A stretch of 64,000 nt of DNA from positions 185,227,140-185,291,139 of the forward strand of contig NC_089493.1 of assembly GCF_036850765.1 (NCBI RefSeq). The letters run 5' to 3'. The notes beneath the pieces were generated by a model. It was given only the letters and a program-made list of their open reading frames with translations. It did not search any database and was not told the origin of the DNA. Position numbers and translations under genes: made by a program. The stretch's first letter is position 1; each line of letters opens with the position of its first letter. This document shows positions 24,021 to 34,203 of this stretch, piece after piece. The stretch is from Saccopteryx bilineata (lineage: Eukaryota; Chordata; Mammalia; Chiroptera; Emballonuridae).

Positions 24021-24410
24021 ATGAAGTACAGTATAGGATAGTCAATAATATTTTAATAATTATGTTCCAGTGCCAGGTGGGCACTGGAAATGTCAAAGGA
24101 AACACTTTATAAAGTATATGACTGTCCGACCACTATGCTGTACACCTAAAACTAATACAAAATAATGCTGAATATAAACTGTAATTGAAAAATTACAAAT
24201 ACAATAAAATAAAGTGTAAAAAGAAGGCTGGAAAAGGACATGTTTGGATGCCACACACACACACACACACACAAATTAAATAAGCCCACAGTCATGTAGG
24301 TGGACAGCCAGCCTAAACTCTTAATCCCTTTATCCTATAAACATAGCATCCTCATTATAACCCTGTCTGTGGGTGAGTATCCAATTCAAATAAACAAATA
24401 TTTTTTTGAG
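24021..24410. other. Unique sequence with (CA)n
   Basis: AT-rich unassigned sequence contains a (CA)n microsatellite at 24252-24272. No gene seen. Confidence 0.5.
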
Positions 24411-24414
24411 TAAT

Positions 24415-24530
24415 TTCTATTTGACAGCTATTACGGATGATAAAAATGAAGCCTAGAAATGTTAAAGGACTTGCCTAGAATCTCGCAGAAATTCCACAAA
24501 TGCTAGAACTGGAACCTGTGCACTGACAGG
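24415..24530 (-). repeat. MIR SINE remnant
   Basis: 'acggatgataaaaatgaagc' followed by 'ttaaaggacttgcctagaat' and 'tagaactggaacctgtgca' follow the reverse MIR pattern, next to a forward MIR. Confidence 0.65.
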
Positions 24531-24537
24531 CTAACCA

Positions 24538-24730
24538 GGAAAACATGGTGAAAGAGCAAAGGCTGTGGAATCAGACGGGTCCACATTCTAATCCCAACTC
24601 CCCCACAGGCTAGCTGGGCAAGTACTCACTATTTCTATACCTCAGGTCAAGTTACTCATCATTTCTATACCTCAGTTTTCTCTTCAATGAGCCTGGAACA
24701 TGGTTGTGCTCAAATATCTAATGGAAGTAT
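24538..24730 (+). repeat. MIR SINE remnant with internal 30-bp duplication
   Basis: The forward MIR order is clear: 'agcaaaggctgtggaatcag', 'aatcccaactcccccacagg', 'ctagctgggcaag', 'tacctcagttttctcttc'. A block ending 'atttctatacctcag' occurs twice with a 30-bp period (24622-24645 and 24652-24675), a local tandem duplication absent from the MIR consensus. Confidence 0.85.
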
Positions 24731-24784
24731 TGTTGTAGGTGGAAAAGTAACAATATATGCCCATTCTCCTTTGCTCTAGCCTCC

Positions 24785-24838
24785 CTCCTTTTCTCTCTCT
24801 CTCTCTCTTCTCTCTCTCTTTCTCACACACACACACAG
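24785..24838. repeat. Simple repeat (TC)n/(CA)n
   Basis: A (CT)-rich run passes into (CA)n. Likely replication-slippage microsatellite. Confidence 0.85.
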
Positions 24839-26171
24839 GCAAGTGTTTCATCTTCAAGTAGAACCTTCAATAAGATTCAAGTGTTTCACTCAACAGAAAT
24901 ACAAGAATACAATCTCTACAGAAAGATACTGGATTCTAGTATTGCTTTCTCTCCGATGGTAGAAGAAGATCTCACAATGACAAATAATTACCATTAGGCT
25001 AATTATTTCAATTGAAAAAAATAAAAGTTATGACATTATGCCTTTTAAAGTCCTCTCCCGTCTGACTTCATATCAGAGTTGGCTCTTCTATAAAATAAGA
25101 CAAAAGTCCAGGAGTTATCAACGATATATTCATTACTGAGATAATTTGACAATTTTAAGAAAAGACTTTCCACCTTCTGAATTTCATCACCAAGGCCATG
25201 CTTCAGCGGAAAAGTTCTGGATTGCATTAAAATTGTAATTCCTTCCCCTCCTCTTCCTTCCAGCTTAAGAGACCAGAGAGATGCTCTCCCTGCTTCAGAA
25301 CCTACTGAGGTCTTGTTCCCTCTTTGCCGAAAGTTGGCTCCCACCAAGTACCAGTGTGGCCCACTCAGCCGCATTTGTAACACATGGTTCTTCCCTACCT
25401 GCTCCCAGGAGTGGATTGCTAAACCAAGGTGGGAGGATCATATCAGACGTGAGCCCGGGGAAGCTAATTAGCCTCTGGAGTTAAACTAGAAGCTGGAGAA
25501 GCCATCTTTGATCCCATGCATACCTGGGCAAAGAAATGAGTCTACGGTATTGGAGAAAAGAAAACATAAATTCAAGAAAAGAATGCATGTGGAACGAGAG
25601 AGGGCTAGGAAAGGAGAAAAAAATAAAGGAGTTTCCTCAGATTCCAGACCATTTCCTGGTTTCCATTATTGTCTTAATAATTCATGAGACCAAGCTCTGC
25701 TTTCTGCCGTGGGTTTCCACGCCTACTCCTCAGTCTTTATGGTTCCTTTCTCCACCCATGAGTTACATTATCTTGCTTCTAACAAAGAAACAATCCGTCA
25801 CTAAAATATTAGACCAATGTTCTCTTTCAAAACCATTTTACAGAACAGAGCAAGATTCAGAGGAGCAGATCTGCTGCCCATTGTCACACACGCAATCAGT
25901 AGCCCTAAATTCAGTTATTTTGTTTACAGCTGAAGTCCTCTTTGTACCCTAACTTCCACTTAATTCCCTTAAGTGCTGAAAAGAAACTATGAGAAACCCA
26001 AATGCCATATTTTACAATATCTCAGATCCATCATTTATATTATATATCAAACATTACAAATTAAACTATGACTCATTGCTAAGATGCCAATGATTGTAAG
26101 AGAGACTCATATTTCAGATCTATTAAAATGTGCAATAAAACGTTCAGTTGAGAAGCAGTGAAAATAGTAAT
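24839..26171. other. Unique sequence
   Basis: No repeat recognised. The 138-codon frame at 25536-25952 and the 112-codon minus frame at 25045-25383 show no domain, no repeat match and no splice context, and are not called as genes. Confidence 0.4.
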
Positions 26172-26245
26172 ATACTGCTCACAAAAATTAGGGGATATTT
26201 CAAAATGTATATAAAGCGATAAAAAAACAACTTAAAGTTTTTTTA
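26172..26245 (+). mobile_element. Mariner-type MITE end (left)
   Basis: From TA at 26174 the sequence ctgctcacaaaaattagg leads into 'ggatatttcaaaatg'. The same terminus, inverted, is at 28228-28243. A type-B SINE interrupts its 3' side at 26246. TA flanking fits the Tc1/mariner superfamily, inferred from structure only. Confidence 0.6.
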
Positions 26246-26646
26246 GCCCTGGCCGGTTGGATCAGTGGTAGAGCGTCAGCCTGGCATGCAGAAGTCCCAG
26301 GTTCGATTCCCGGCCAGGGTACACAGGAGAAGCGCCCATCTGCTTCTCCACCCCTCCCCTTCTCCTTCCTCCCTGTCTCTCTCTTCCCCTCCCGCAGCCA
26401 AGGCTCCATTGGAGCAAAGATGGCCCGGGCGCTGGGGATGGCTCCTTGGCCTCTGTCCCAGGCGCTAGAGTGGCTCTGGTCGCGACAGAGCGATGCCCCG
26501 GAGGGGCAGAGCATCGCCCCCTGGTGGGCAGAGCGTCGCCCCCTGGTAGGCATGCCAGGTGGATCCCGGTCGGGCGCATGCGGGAGTCTGTCTGTCTCTC
26601 CCGTTTCCATCTTCAGAAAAATACAAAAAAAAAAAAAAAAAGAAAG
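26246..26646 (+). mobile_element. tRNA-derived SINE, type B
   Basis: The near-consensus head gccctggccggttggatcag, the A-box (agtggtagagc), the B-box (ggttcgattcc) and full-length body are present. The 'gcatcgccccctggtgggc' block is partly duplicated. The target duplication aaagttttttta is perfect at 26234-26245 and 26647-26658. Low divergence from other type-B copies suggests a younger insertion. Confidence 0.95.
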
Positions 26647-26751
26647 AAAGTTTTTTTATATGCAAATGAGATGCAAAACCAACTTTTCTTTCATTGGTGA
26701 AAATGCACTATACAAAAGGCTGAAAGTACTGGACTATCTCCATGTTCCCTG

Positions 26752-26753
<2 letters not shown>

Positions 26754-26802
<49 letters not shown>
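26754..26802. repeat. (TG)n microsatellite
   Basis: An uninterrupted run of about 24 TG units. Likely polymorphic. Confidence 0.97.
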
Positions 26803-26804
<2 letters not shown>

Positions 26805-26859
26805 AAAGCCTAGGAGGGCTTGCATCAAATATTAGCATTGATTGATCTCTGGATGACAG

Positions 26860-28010
26860 GATTCTTGATGGTATTTTTCTGTACCAACTGTTTTTCCTCT
26901 CTTTCTGGAACTCCTATAACCTGTTCAATCTTTTGTTGTTGGGCCACATGTTGGGGCTGTGCTTATTTCTTTCTTTTTGAATCTTTTTCTTTCTGTTCTT
27001 CATCATACATATTGACCTAATTAAATTTCTCTCTTTCCTTTTTCATCTCCATTTGTCTACTGAGCTCAGCCAGTTTATTTTTCTAATTTAAGTTATATTT
27101 ATAATTTCTAAAATTTTCATTTATTTCTTTTTGGTTTAACTTTTGCTTCTGAGTACCTTAATCTTTCCATTAATTTCAATCATGTTCATCTTTACTTCAT
27201 GAAGGATTGTTATAGTAGCTACTTTACTGTCTTTGATCATTCATTCCAACATCTGGGTCATCTCAGGTTCACCTGTTATCTGTGGATTGTCTATACTCTT
27301 GAATGTTGGTAATAATTTTGGTTCTTTGTATGTTAAATTATTTTGGATTGTAGCCTGAATGATTTGAATATTCTGGTGATAGACTCTGGGTTCTGTTAAA
27401 TCCTTTGCAGAATTTTTGTTTGGCAATTTTGGTTAGGCTCAGACGACAAGTTCCTAATGCTCTTGAGGATAGTGTTTCCAATGTCAGTTCAGCTTTCTGA
27501 CTTTTTTATCCTTATTTTTAGATCAGCCTGGCACGGGTACCTCTTGGGGATAGTCACGGACTTGGGCAGCGGTCTATGTGATAGTTCACGTCCTGGAGCT
27601 GTTGCTGTTTCTTTTGGGTCTGTTCTGTATGTGCACAGCTTGCAGGTAAGCCCAGGTAAGCCCAGGGTTTATGTTACTTTCTACACAGATTTAGAGGAAT
27701 CTCGTTCTCCAGTTCTCTCCTTTCTGAGACTTCTTTCACACTCCCTAGCTCCCAGGGGTCTCCTTCCCAATACTTCTGGTCAGAAAGATTTATTTCCCTT
27801 AGACATTTAGCTTTCCTTCTCCACTGTTTTGAAGTTCTTCTTGATCAGAGCCTTTCACTTTGCAGACCATTATTTAAATTATGATTTTAGTCCTCAATCT
27901 ACCTGTGATTTAAAAAAATTTTAGAGGCCTCAAGTGATGTGTTTTGCATTTAGCTCAGATTTTCTAGTTGTAATCAGTGGGCAGAAACCTGTATTGGCTC
28001 CTCCATCTTA
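26860..28010 (-). mobile_element. Old L1 5'-region fragment
   Basis: The T-rich plus strand contains 'tcattccaacatctgggtca', 'tggattgtctatactcttga', 'ttttggattgtagcctgaat' and 'agactctgggttctgtta', a pattern I associate with the upstream part of L1M elements. No intact frame remains. The antisense orientation is inferred from the T-rich composition. It lies between two inverted MITE ends. Confidence 0.65.
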
Positions 28011-28099
28011 GCTGGTGTCACAACTCCTCTGATACTTTATTTTCCTATAAGTGTTTATTTTCTAAAATTTCTCCCATGAATGCATACTATTTATAAGAG

Positions 28100-28245
28100 T
28101 AAACACACTCTCACAAAAAATGAGAGGATATTTTGTCGCTTCATATTCCTTTAGAAATATCTCCTAACTTGCTCACAAAAATTGGGGGATATTTCTAAAG
28201 GAATATGAAGCAATAAAATATCCCCTCATTTTTGTGAGCAGTATA
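28100..28245. mobile_element. Inverted pair of mariner-type MITEs (palindrome)
   Basis: Two copies of one short element lie head to head. The plus copy at about 28168-28243 runs from ttgctcacaaaaatt to atttttgtgagcagta. The left copy at about 28105-28167 reads as its reverse complement, sharing 'gcttcatattcctttagaaa'. The DNA could fold into a long hairpin. No coding capacity. Confidence 0.8.
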
Positions 28246-29169
28246 ATTACACACACGTACAGACATACACACAAATATATACACACACACTACATGGGAG
28301 ACTAGAGTACCTGCTGCTAGCAAAATGTTTTTTCCTTTAATAATACATTGCAAATGTTTGTATACTTCCATAAATGCATAATATTTTTAATGGCTGGTTC
28401 ATCGTTTATCGAATGTGTAACCATAATTTTGTTATTAAGTAACCTGCCACTGCTTACTTAGTTTTTTCCCCTCTTGTTTAACTATTATAAAAATTCTTCT
28501 TACCCTTATTGCTAAATCATCATCACATCATTTTTAGTTTTTCAACATCAGTCATTTTGAATGGACAACATTTAAAAATATGCATGTCTTCGGCTTCAAT
28601 AGAACAAGAAAAGTTGGTCTCAAGGGGACATTAATGGTACAAGGTCAAGTCTCCAAAAAACTCTTTGAGTCGAGTCGAATCCTTAAATATTAAGAATACA
28701 GGGAATATGTTGATTCATTTTCTTGCACATTTATTTTCTTAAGTAATATGAAGTGTCTTTTAGAAGTTTCAAAATTAGTTCATGTTAGAGCTACCCATTT
28801 TGTATAATAAACATATTCTTAGTGTGAGATGGTGTTATTGCTTAACTGGGACAATAATGGTCAAGTATTTTGGGTCACTCTTTCCTTTGTGACCTCAATT
28901 TATTTTGGATATACAACTAATATATGAAGCACAAAGTAACCAGCTATAAGATGATGTTCTTTGAAGTCTGTCTCTTCTAGTATACTCTGCCTTTTAGGAC
29001 AAGGTAAGAATCTCACTCATTTTTATATTTTCATCATCTAACTCAGAAAATGCAAGGTACAGGTATGCTAACTTTTAATATATTTTTATCTCAAAAATAA
29101 AGTGCATTAAAGCAACTTGTGGCTGTAAGATAAAATCCAAGGCACCCATTTAAATTTGAATTTAAGAAA
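28246..29169. other. AT-rich unique sequence
   Basis: Nothing recognisable beyond short (CA)-rich runs near 28252-28290. Confidence 0.45.
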
Positions 29170-29179
29170 ATAATTTTTT

Positions 29180-29503
29180 GCCTGACCTGGAGGTGGCGCA
29201 TTAGATAGAGCATCCGACTGGGAAGCAGAGGACCCAGGTTTGAGACTCCGAGGTTGCCAACTTGAGCGTAGGCTCATCTGGTTTGAGCAAGGCTCACCAG
29301 CTTGGACCCAAGGTCACTGGCTCGAGCAAGGGGTTACTCACTCTGCTGTAGCCCCACAGTCAAGGCACATATGAGAAAGCAATCAATGAACAACGAAGGT
29401 GCTACAACAAAGAAGTGATGCTTCTCATCTCTCTCCCTTCCTGTCTGTCCCTATCTGTCCCTCTCTCTGTCTCTGTCTCTTTCTCAAAAAAAAAAAAAGG
29501 GAT
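29180..29503 (+). mobile_element. tRNA-derived SINE, type A, short form
   Basis: The head gcctgacctggaggtggcg, B-box-like 'ggtttgagactcc' and only two to three internal modules before 'agaaagcaatcaatgaac' make this a short form. It ends in a (CTGT) tract and poly(A). The target duplication ataatttttt flanks it (29170-29179 and 29504-29513). Confidence 0.92.
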
Positions 29504-29513
29504 ATAATTTTTT

Positions 29514-30210
29514 AGTAATACGTCTACCCCAAATACTGCATGTTTATCTAAAATACAAATTTAACTGGACAGGTCTTAGTTTTATCTGCTAAGTCTGGCA
29601 GCATGAAAATGAATGTAACTTGAAATAACTGAACATTTCCAGGAATATCACTCAATCCGAGCAAAAGTTTCTCCCTGATCTAGGAAGGAAGAGTCCCCCA
29701 AATCACAAACGGACTGCGGGACTTTGCAGCTAACAGCTCTCTAGAGAAGTTTCAACTGGGGTAAGAGAATCCACGTCATCAGAAATGCTGTAGAAGAGAT
29801 TCCTGGATGGCTTAACGGTCTGGACAAGGTCACATCCACCAAGTCTTCACCTTCTGGCACATTATCAGTGTCCCTGGCCTTTGATTTCTAGAGTCCTTTT
29901 TGCTAGCAGAATTAGAAAAATCTTCAAGTTTTGTATTTTATTGATTTATCTCCACTAGTGACTCTTGTGGCTTTGAACTAGACGTCTGTCTCCACCAGCG
30001 GGTCCCCTGCCCAGCTCAGGAAAGGCAGCCCCATGGCTCTGCCCAGGGGGAGAGCCTTTGGAGGGAAGACCCGTGTGGAGATCACAGCGGCTACATCAGT
30101 GCACGGCCTGTCTCATTTTAGAAGCTTTTTGTAAGCACAGATTCATTCCGGAGCAGATCATTCTTGCTCAGTTACCTTCCCCAAATCCCCGACTGCTGCC
30201 AAGGTTAATG
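29514..30210. other. Unique sequence
   Basis: No repeat or gene recognised. It becomes more GC-rich from about 29990. A 61-codon open frame at 30058-30243 has no domain. Confidence 0.4.
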
Positions 30211-30570
30211 CAGGCCCTGACTCTGCCTGTTGATTCTTATTAATTAAGCCAATCAATGAACTTGTATCATATAGTGCCTGTTTTTAATATAACCTATTTG
30301 ATGAGGCTGTATTAATTTAGAAGAAATATGCACTGGCATTCTGACACGTACTTTTCCTAATTAGCTCACAGCCCTCGCTCGGAGGTGAAATTAGTCTGTG
30401 GTTATCACCGTTAATGGAAGCCCATAGCTCTGAGTTAAGTGAGCTCCACCATTCACCTGATCTTTTCCGGCTCTCGGCTGCATCAACATGACTGCGCTCT
30501 CTGTGCAGTCCCTGGTGAATGCATAATTTGAGCGTGGGTGTGAATGTTTTAGCACAATCTCCTGCTTCGG
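30211..30570. promoter_or_regulatory. Possible conserved non-coding element (enhancer-like)
   Basis: This repeat-free block holds several AT-core homeodomain-type sites (attaattaagcc at 30240, tattaattta near 30310, cctaattagctc at 30356) set in sequence with normal G+C and retained CpGs. Such texture is typical of developmental enhancers in gene deserts. Conservation is not visible from one sequence, so this is a hypothesis only. Confidence 0.3.
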
Positions 30571-30885
30571 AACAACAAGATGGCTCTCTATTCTGGTACG
30601 TTTCTCTAAGTGGATGGATGACAAGATTGGGAAGACAAGACAGGGAAAGGGAAAGTTACACAATAACAGGGAGGAGGTAGGGAGAAGCAGTTTCTTAGGA
30701 CACACGGGAAACTTGAAACTTGACCTGGCAGTCACGCGCTAAAGGTCAGAAGATGGGTTCTCCTTCAAAGGCAGGTAAGAGCCTCAAAATCTCCATGTCC
30801 TTGCTGATGGTGCTTCCTCTTTTAAACTCTTTGGAGTTCCTAGTCAAAACTATTCATTTTTCCTCTATGTTCTCATTTACTATAA
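30571..30885. other. Unique sequence
   Basis: Nothing recognisable. The minus-strand frame 30391-30735 is not supported as a gene. Confidence 0.35.
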
Positions 30886-30931
30886 TTCTTCCTCCTTCCC
30901 TCCCTCCCTTCCTCCCTCCCTTCTTTACTGC
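30886..30931. repeat. (TCCC)n-type low-complexity tract
   Basis: An imperfect CCTT/CCCT repeat, likely from slippage. Confidence 0.85.
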
Positions 30932-31225
30932 CTTCCTGCTTCATTCATTCTAGTAGTCCCTACTGGACACCAGACACTGTGAAATGCACTGAGGACAAAC
31001 CTGAGAAAAAAAGAGAAATAGTCCCTCGTCTCATCAAACCTCAGCCAAGTCCACGAGACAGGCACCTAAACAAGTCCATCAAAAGAGATCATTATGAATT
31101 GTTGAAATGCTGGAAATGAAAACAAAGAGACACGGTGTGCTCTGATAGAAAATGACCAAGTGGAACCAGCTTTTGAAAGGGTGTTCCAGGAAGGCTTCTC
31201 TGAGGAGGTGATACATGAGCTGAGA
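30932..31225. mobile_element. L2-like LINE remnant
   Basis: 'gacaccagacactgtgaaat' and, downstream, 'gttccaggaaggcttctct' with 'gaggaggtgatacatgagct' and 'gagacctgagtcaccagaag' follow a common ancient mammalian interspersed repeat that I assign to L2. Divergence is high. Confidence 0.6.
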
Positions 31226-31685
31226 CCTGAGTCACCAGAAGGAGCCAGTGCCTCTAAGAACTAATCAGAATGATGCAGCAAAGAAGCCACAAACACACAA
31301 GTTTGGGGGCAGGAATAAGCTTAGTACATTCCAGAAACTGAAAGTAGCATACCTGGAGAAGAGGAGAGAGGAGAGAGGAGAAAACAACCCACAATCCTCT
31401 ACTAACCCTTTCTGCCATTGGAATTGGGTTATAATGGTGTCGGGATGTCTCCTTCCCAAAGTGAATAACTGAAGGGCAGAAATAACACAGTATTTGGTTT
31501 TTTCATTACTCACAATGTCAATCAAGTATGATGCCTTGTATAAAGTAGGTGGCCAAAAAATGTTAATTGAGTTTTTTTCTATTTATTTACATGGACTATG
31601 AATTCCAATTGTATCTGTGAAATACAGATTGTATCTGTATTCCAATTGTATCTGTGAAACCTGCTTGGTCTCTGAAAAACGTGTT
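31226..31685. other. Unique sequence with short tandem duplication
   Basis: A 21-bp block starting attccaattgtatctgtg occurs at 31602-31622 and again at 31639-31659 (37-bp spacing). No gene seen. Confidence 0.5.
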
Positions 31686-31689
31686 TGTT

Positions 31690-31885
31690 ATAAGAGTTGA
31701 TATTTATTCTTTACCAGGCACTGTTCTGGGTGCCTATATATATTCATTTCTTTAAAGTTTACAAAATCCCTATGAGTTGATATTTTTGTTTCCATTTTAA
31801 AGATGAGACTAAGGAGCAGATAGGTCAAAAAACTAACATTGAGAGTACAAGTGTCTGAGTCGGATATGAACCTAGCAGTAAGGCT
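31690..31885 (-). repeat. MIR SINE remnant
   Basis: The reverse MIR order is recognisable: 'ttaccaggcactgttctggg', 'tgtttccattttaaagatg' and 'agactaaggagcagatagg'. Confidence 0.75.
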
Positions 31886-31991
31886 CAACAGTGTGTCCAC
31901 AGTCATAATGTTCATGCTTCTAACACTCTAAATACGCCTTGGAAAAGCAATTAAGCCATTGAGACTCAGCAGGACTTAATATTCTAGGATT

Positions 31992-32782
31992 TTATGCAAA
32001 TCAAAACTACAATGAGATACCACCTCACTCCTGTTAGATTAGCTATTATCAACAAGACAGGTAATAGCAAATGTTGGAGAGGCTGTGGAGAAAAAGGAAC
32101 CCTCATTCACTGTTGGTGGGACTGTAAAGTAGTACAACCATTATGGAGGAAAGTATGGTGGTTCCTCAAAAAACTGCAAATAGAACTACCTTATGACCCA
32201 GCAATCCCTCTACTGGGTATATACCCCAAAACCTCAGAAACATTGATACGTGAAGACACATGTAGCCCCATGTTCATTGCAGCACTGTTCACAGTGGCCA
32301 AGACATGGAAACAACCAAAAAGCCCTTCAATAGAAGACTGGATAAAGAAGATGTGGCACATATACACTATGGAATACTACTCAGCCATAAGAAATGATGA
32401 CATCAGATCATTTACAGCAAAATGGTGGGATCTTGATAACATTATAAGGAGTGAAATAAGTAAATCAGAAAAAAACAAGAACTACATGATTCCATACATT
32501 GGTGGAACATAAAAATGAGACTAAGAGACATGGACAAGAGTGTGGTGGTTACCAAGGGTGGGGGGGGAGGGAGGACATGGGAGGGAGGGAGGGAGAGAGT
32601 TAGGGGGAGGGGGAGGGGCACAGAGAACTAGATAGAGGGTGACGGAGGACAATCTGACTTTGGGCGAGGGGTTTGCAACATAATTTGATGACAAAATAAC
32701 CTAGACATGTTTTCTTTGAATATATGTACCCTGATTTATTAATGTCATCCCATTACCATTAATAAAAATTTATTAAAAAAAA
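31992..32782 (+). mobile_element. Young 5'-truncated L1 (end of ORF2 plus 3' UTR)
   Basis: A plus-strand open frame of about 172 codons (31994-32512) is the C-terminal end of L1 ORF2: it contains [20 protein letters not shown], the [14 protein letters not shown] segment, [18 protein letters not shown] and [11 protein letters not shown] 3' UTR with a G-rich tract near 32558-32620 and an A-rich tail near 32762-32782 follows. The 14-bp target duplication aatattctaggatt is perfect (31978-31991, 32783-32796). The open frame and perfect duplication suggest a recent insertion. It cannot move itself because the endonuclease and reverse-transcriptase domains are missing. Confidence 0.95.
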
Positions 32783-32796
32783 AATATTCTAGGATT

Positions 32797-33544
32797 ATAG
32801 TCATAAGTATGACATGACATGAAAGAAATATTCTTACCCTGAACATGTGCTATTCCATGAATATAAAATATACCTTTAATAAATTTTCATCTCTGCTTCC
32901 TTAGTTATAAGAAAGGATTCTCTAGTCTTCCTTCAAATTGAGTGTTGCTATAGAAACTGCTTCTCCTTAAGTTTGCGAGGTGGCTCTCTCAACTTTTAAG
33001 ACACTCAGCTGTGGAAATAGTAGAATATCAGTCCTACCAACTATGTCAACACCGAGGAGTGACTTGGGGAAGTCTGCAATTTTTCCCAATATCATCATCT
33101 TCTCTCCTTATTCCCTCAATCCAGTGGAAATACAGAATTCAAATAAATTTGTGTACTTGTTATGCAAATGTAGTTTTAAGACAAATCCCAACTCCCTCCT
33201 TCCATACAATCTGATTGTTTCTAAGACTCTCTTAAATAAAGGTCTGCCCCATTCAACCCTGGTTGATGACGGGGAACAACTATTTCTTAAAAGGCTCTTG
33301 TTTCTTCATTATTGCCTTCTCTTAGGACTTTTTTCCTATAGGGAAAAGGCTAAGGCTAGTGAAAAACACATTAATGATACTCAGAAAAGCAGAAATATAA
33401 AGTTTTCTGCAAAGGGGTGAGAACAAAGTATTGAATTTTTGCCAAGTTAAGGGACTTGTCCTGGAAACCCACGTCTTCCTCTTCCTGTTATCCATGGCAT
33501 CTTACCAGTGCAGCTGCTGGTACTCCGTAAGTGCCCAGTAAATG
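32797..33544. other. Unique sequence
   Basis: No repeat recognised. The 146-codon frame at 32980-33420 has no domain, no homology I can name and no splice context, so it is not called as a gene. Confidence 0.35.
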
Positions 33545-33549
33545 TTGAA

Positions 33550-34198
33550 TGTTACATCCTAGCGAGATAGGCCACAGCAGACGCAAAGTAAATTTTATAA
33601 GTTTTATTGCAGACCTGCACAGGAACTGCAGGCAACCCATGCAAGGGAACACTGCAGCCCCCCAAACCTGTGCAGGGACTGTAGGTAACCCACACAGGGG
33701 AACACTGCAGCCCCCTAAACCAGCGCAGGGACTGCAGGCAACCCACGCCTCCAAAGAGACTGGAGCACTGCAGCCCCCCAAACCTGCACAGCTAACAAAC
33801 TGCACAGGGACTGCAGCCCCCCCAAACCTGCACAGGGACTGCAGCCCCCCAAACCTGCACAGGGACTGCAGCCCCCCAAACCTGCACAGGGACTGCAGCC
33901 CCCCAAACCTGCACAGGGACTGCAGCTCTGAGCTTCTAAAATGGCTCCTTTTTATAGGGTGGCTGTCTAGGATGAGCAAGCATCATACAGAAGCTGATGT
34001 GGCTGTTAGTCATTGGCTAGGGAGGTCGTGCGCAGTTACGAGGGGGGGGGTATTACTCAGTGGAGAATTTCAAACATAAACTTCTGATAAGGGTCTCTGA
34101 CTCAATGCAGGATGTTGCTGAACTCTTTGTTCTCAGCGTCACAGGGACCTTGTACACTCTTGCCAGCCCCAGCATGTTAGTACTCCCTGAATCTAACA
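33550..34198 (-). mobile_element. Solo LTR of an endogenous retrovirus, with internal minisatellite
   Basis: Read on the minus strand the 649-bp element begins TGTTAGATTC (34198) and ends GGATGTAACA (33550), the usual TG...CA termini. It has a TATA box CTATAAAAAG (33957-33948) and a polyadenylation hexamer AATAAA (33608-33603). A perfect 5-bp target duplication ttgaa lies at 33545-33549 and 34199-34203. No second LTR or internal gag/pol/env sequence adjoins it, so it is a solo LTR left by recombination. The family is unassigned; a 5-bp duplication does not settle the class. The stretch between TATA and polyA signal holds the minisatellite listed separately. Confidence 0.88.
33613..33936. repeat. 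Minisatellite inside the LTR transcribed region
   Basis: At the right, four 27-bp units contain cctgcacagggactgcag, starting at 33827, 33854, 33881 and 33908. To the left are longer, more diverged units of about 53 bp that add 'caacccacgcaaggggaac'-type sequence. The longer frames in this block (for example 33549-34079 and 33488-33979) are repeats of PPNLHRDCS or SLCRFGGLQ caused by the 27-bp period, divisible by three. They are not genes. Confidence 0.93.
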
Positions 34199-34203
34199 TT
34201 GAA

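Noticed and set aside
31994..32512. Independent protein gene of 172 codons
   Set aside because: The translation is the C-terminal tail of L1 ORF2 in a 5'-truncated insertion with target duplication.
32980..33420. 146-codon plus-strand frame next to the young L1
   Set aside because: It lies outside the L1 target duplication and has no match to L1 or any other family I recognise.
33613..33936. CRISPR-like array
   Set aside because: Units are contiguous and lack unique spacers. The host is a mammal, and the block is a minisatellite within an LTR.
33488..34079. Long overlapping open frames rich in Cys, Gly, Pro and Asn
   Set aside because: They arise from the 27-bp (nine-codon) minisatellite period inside the LTR on both strands, not from a gene.
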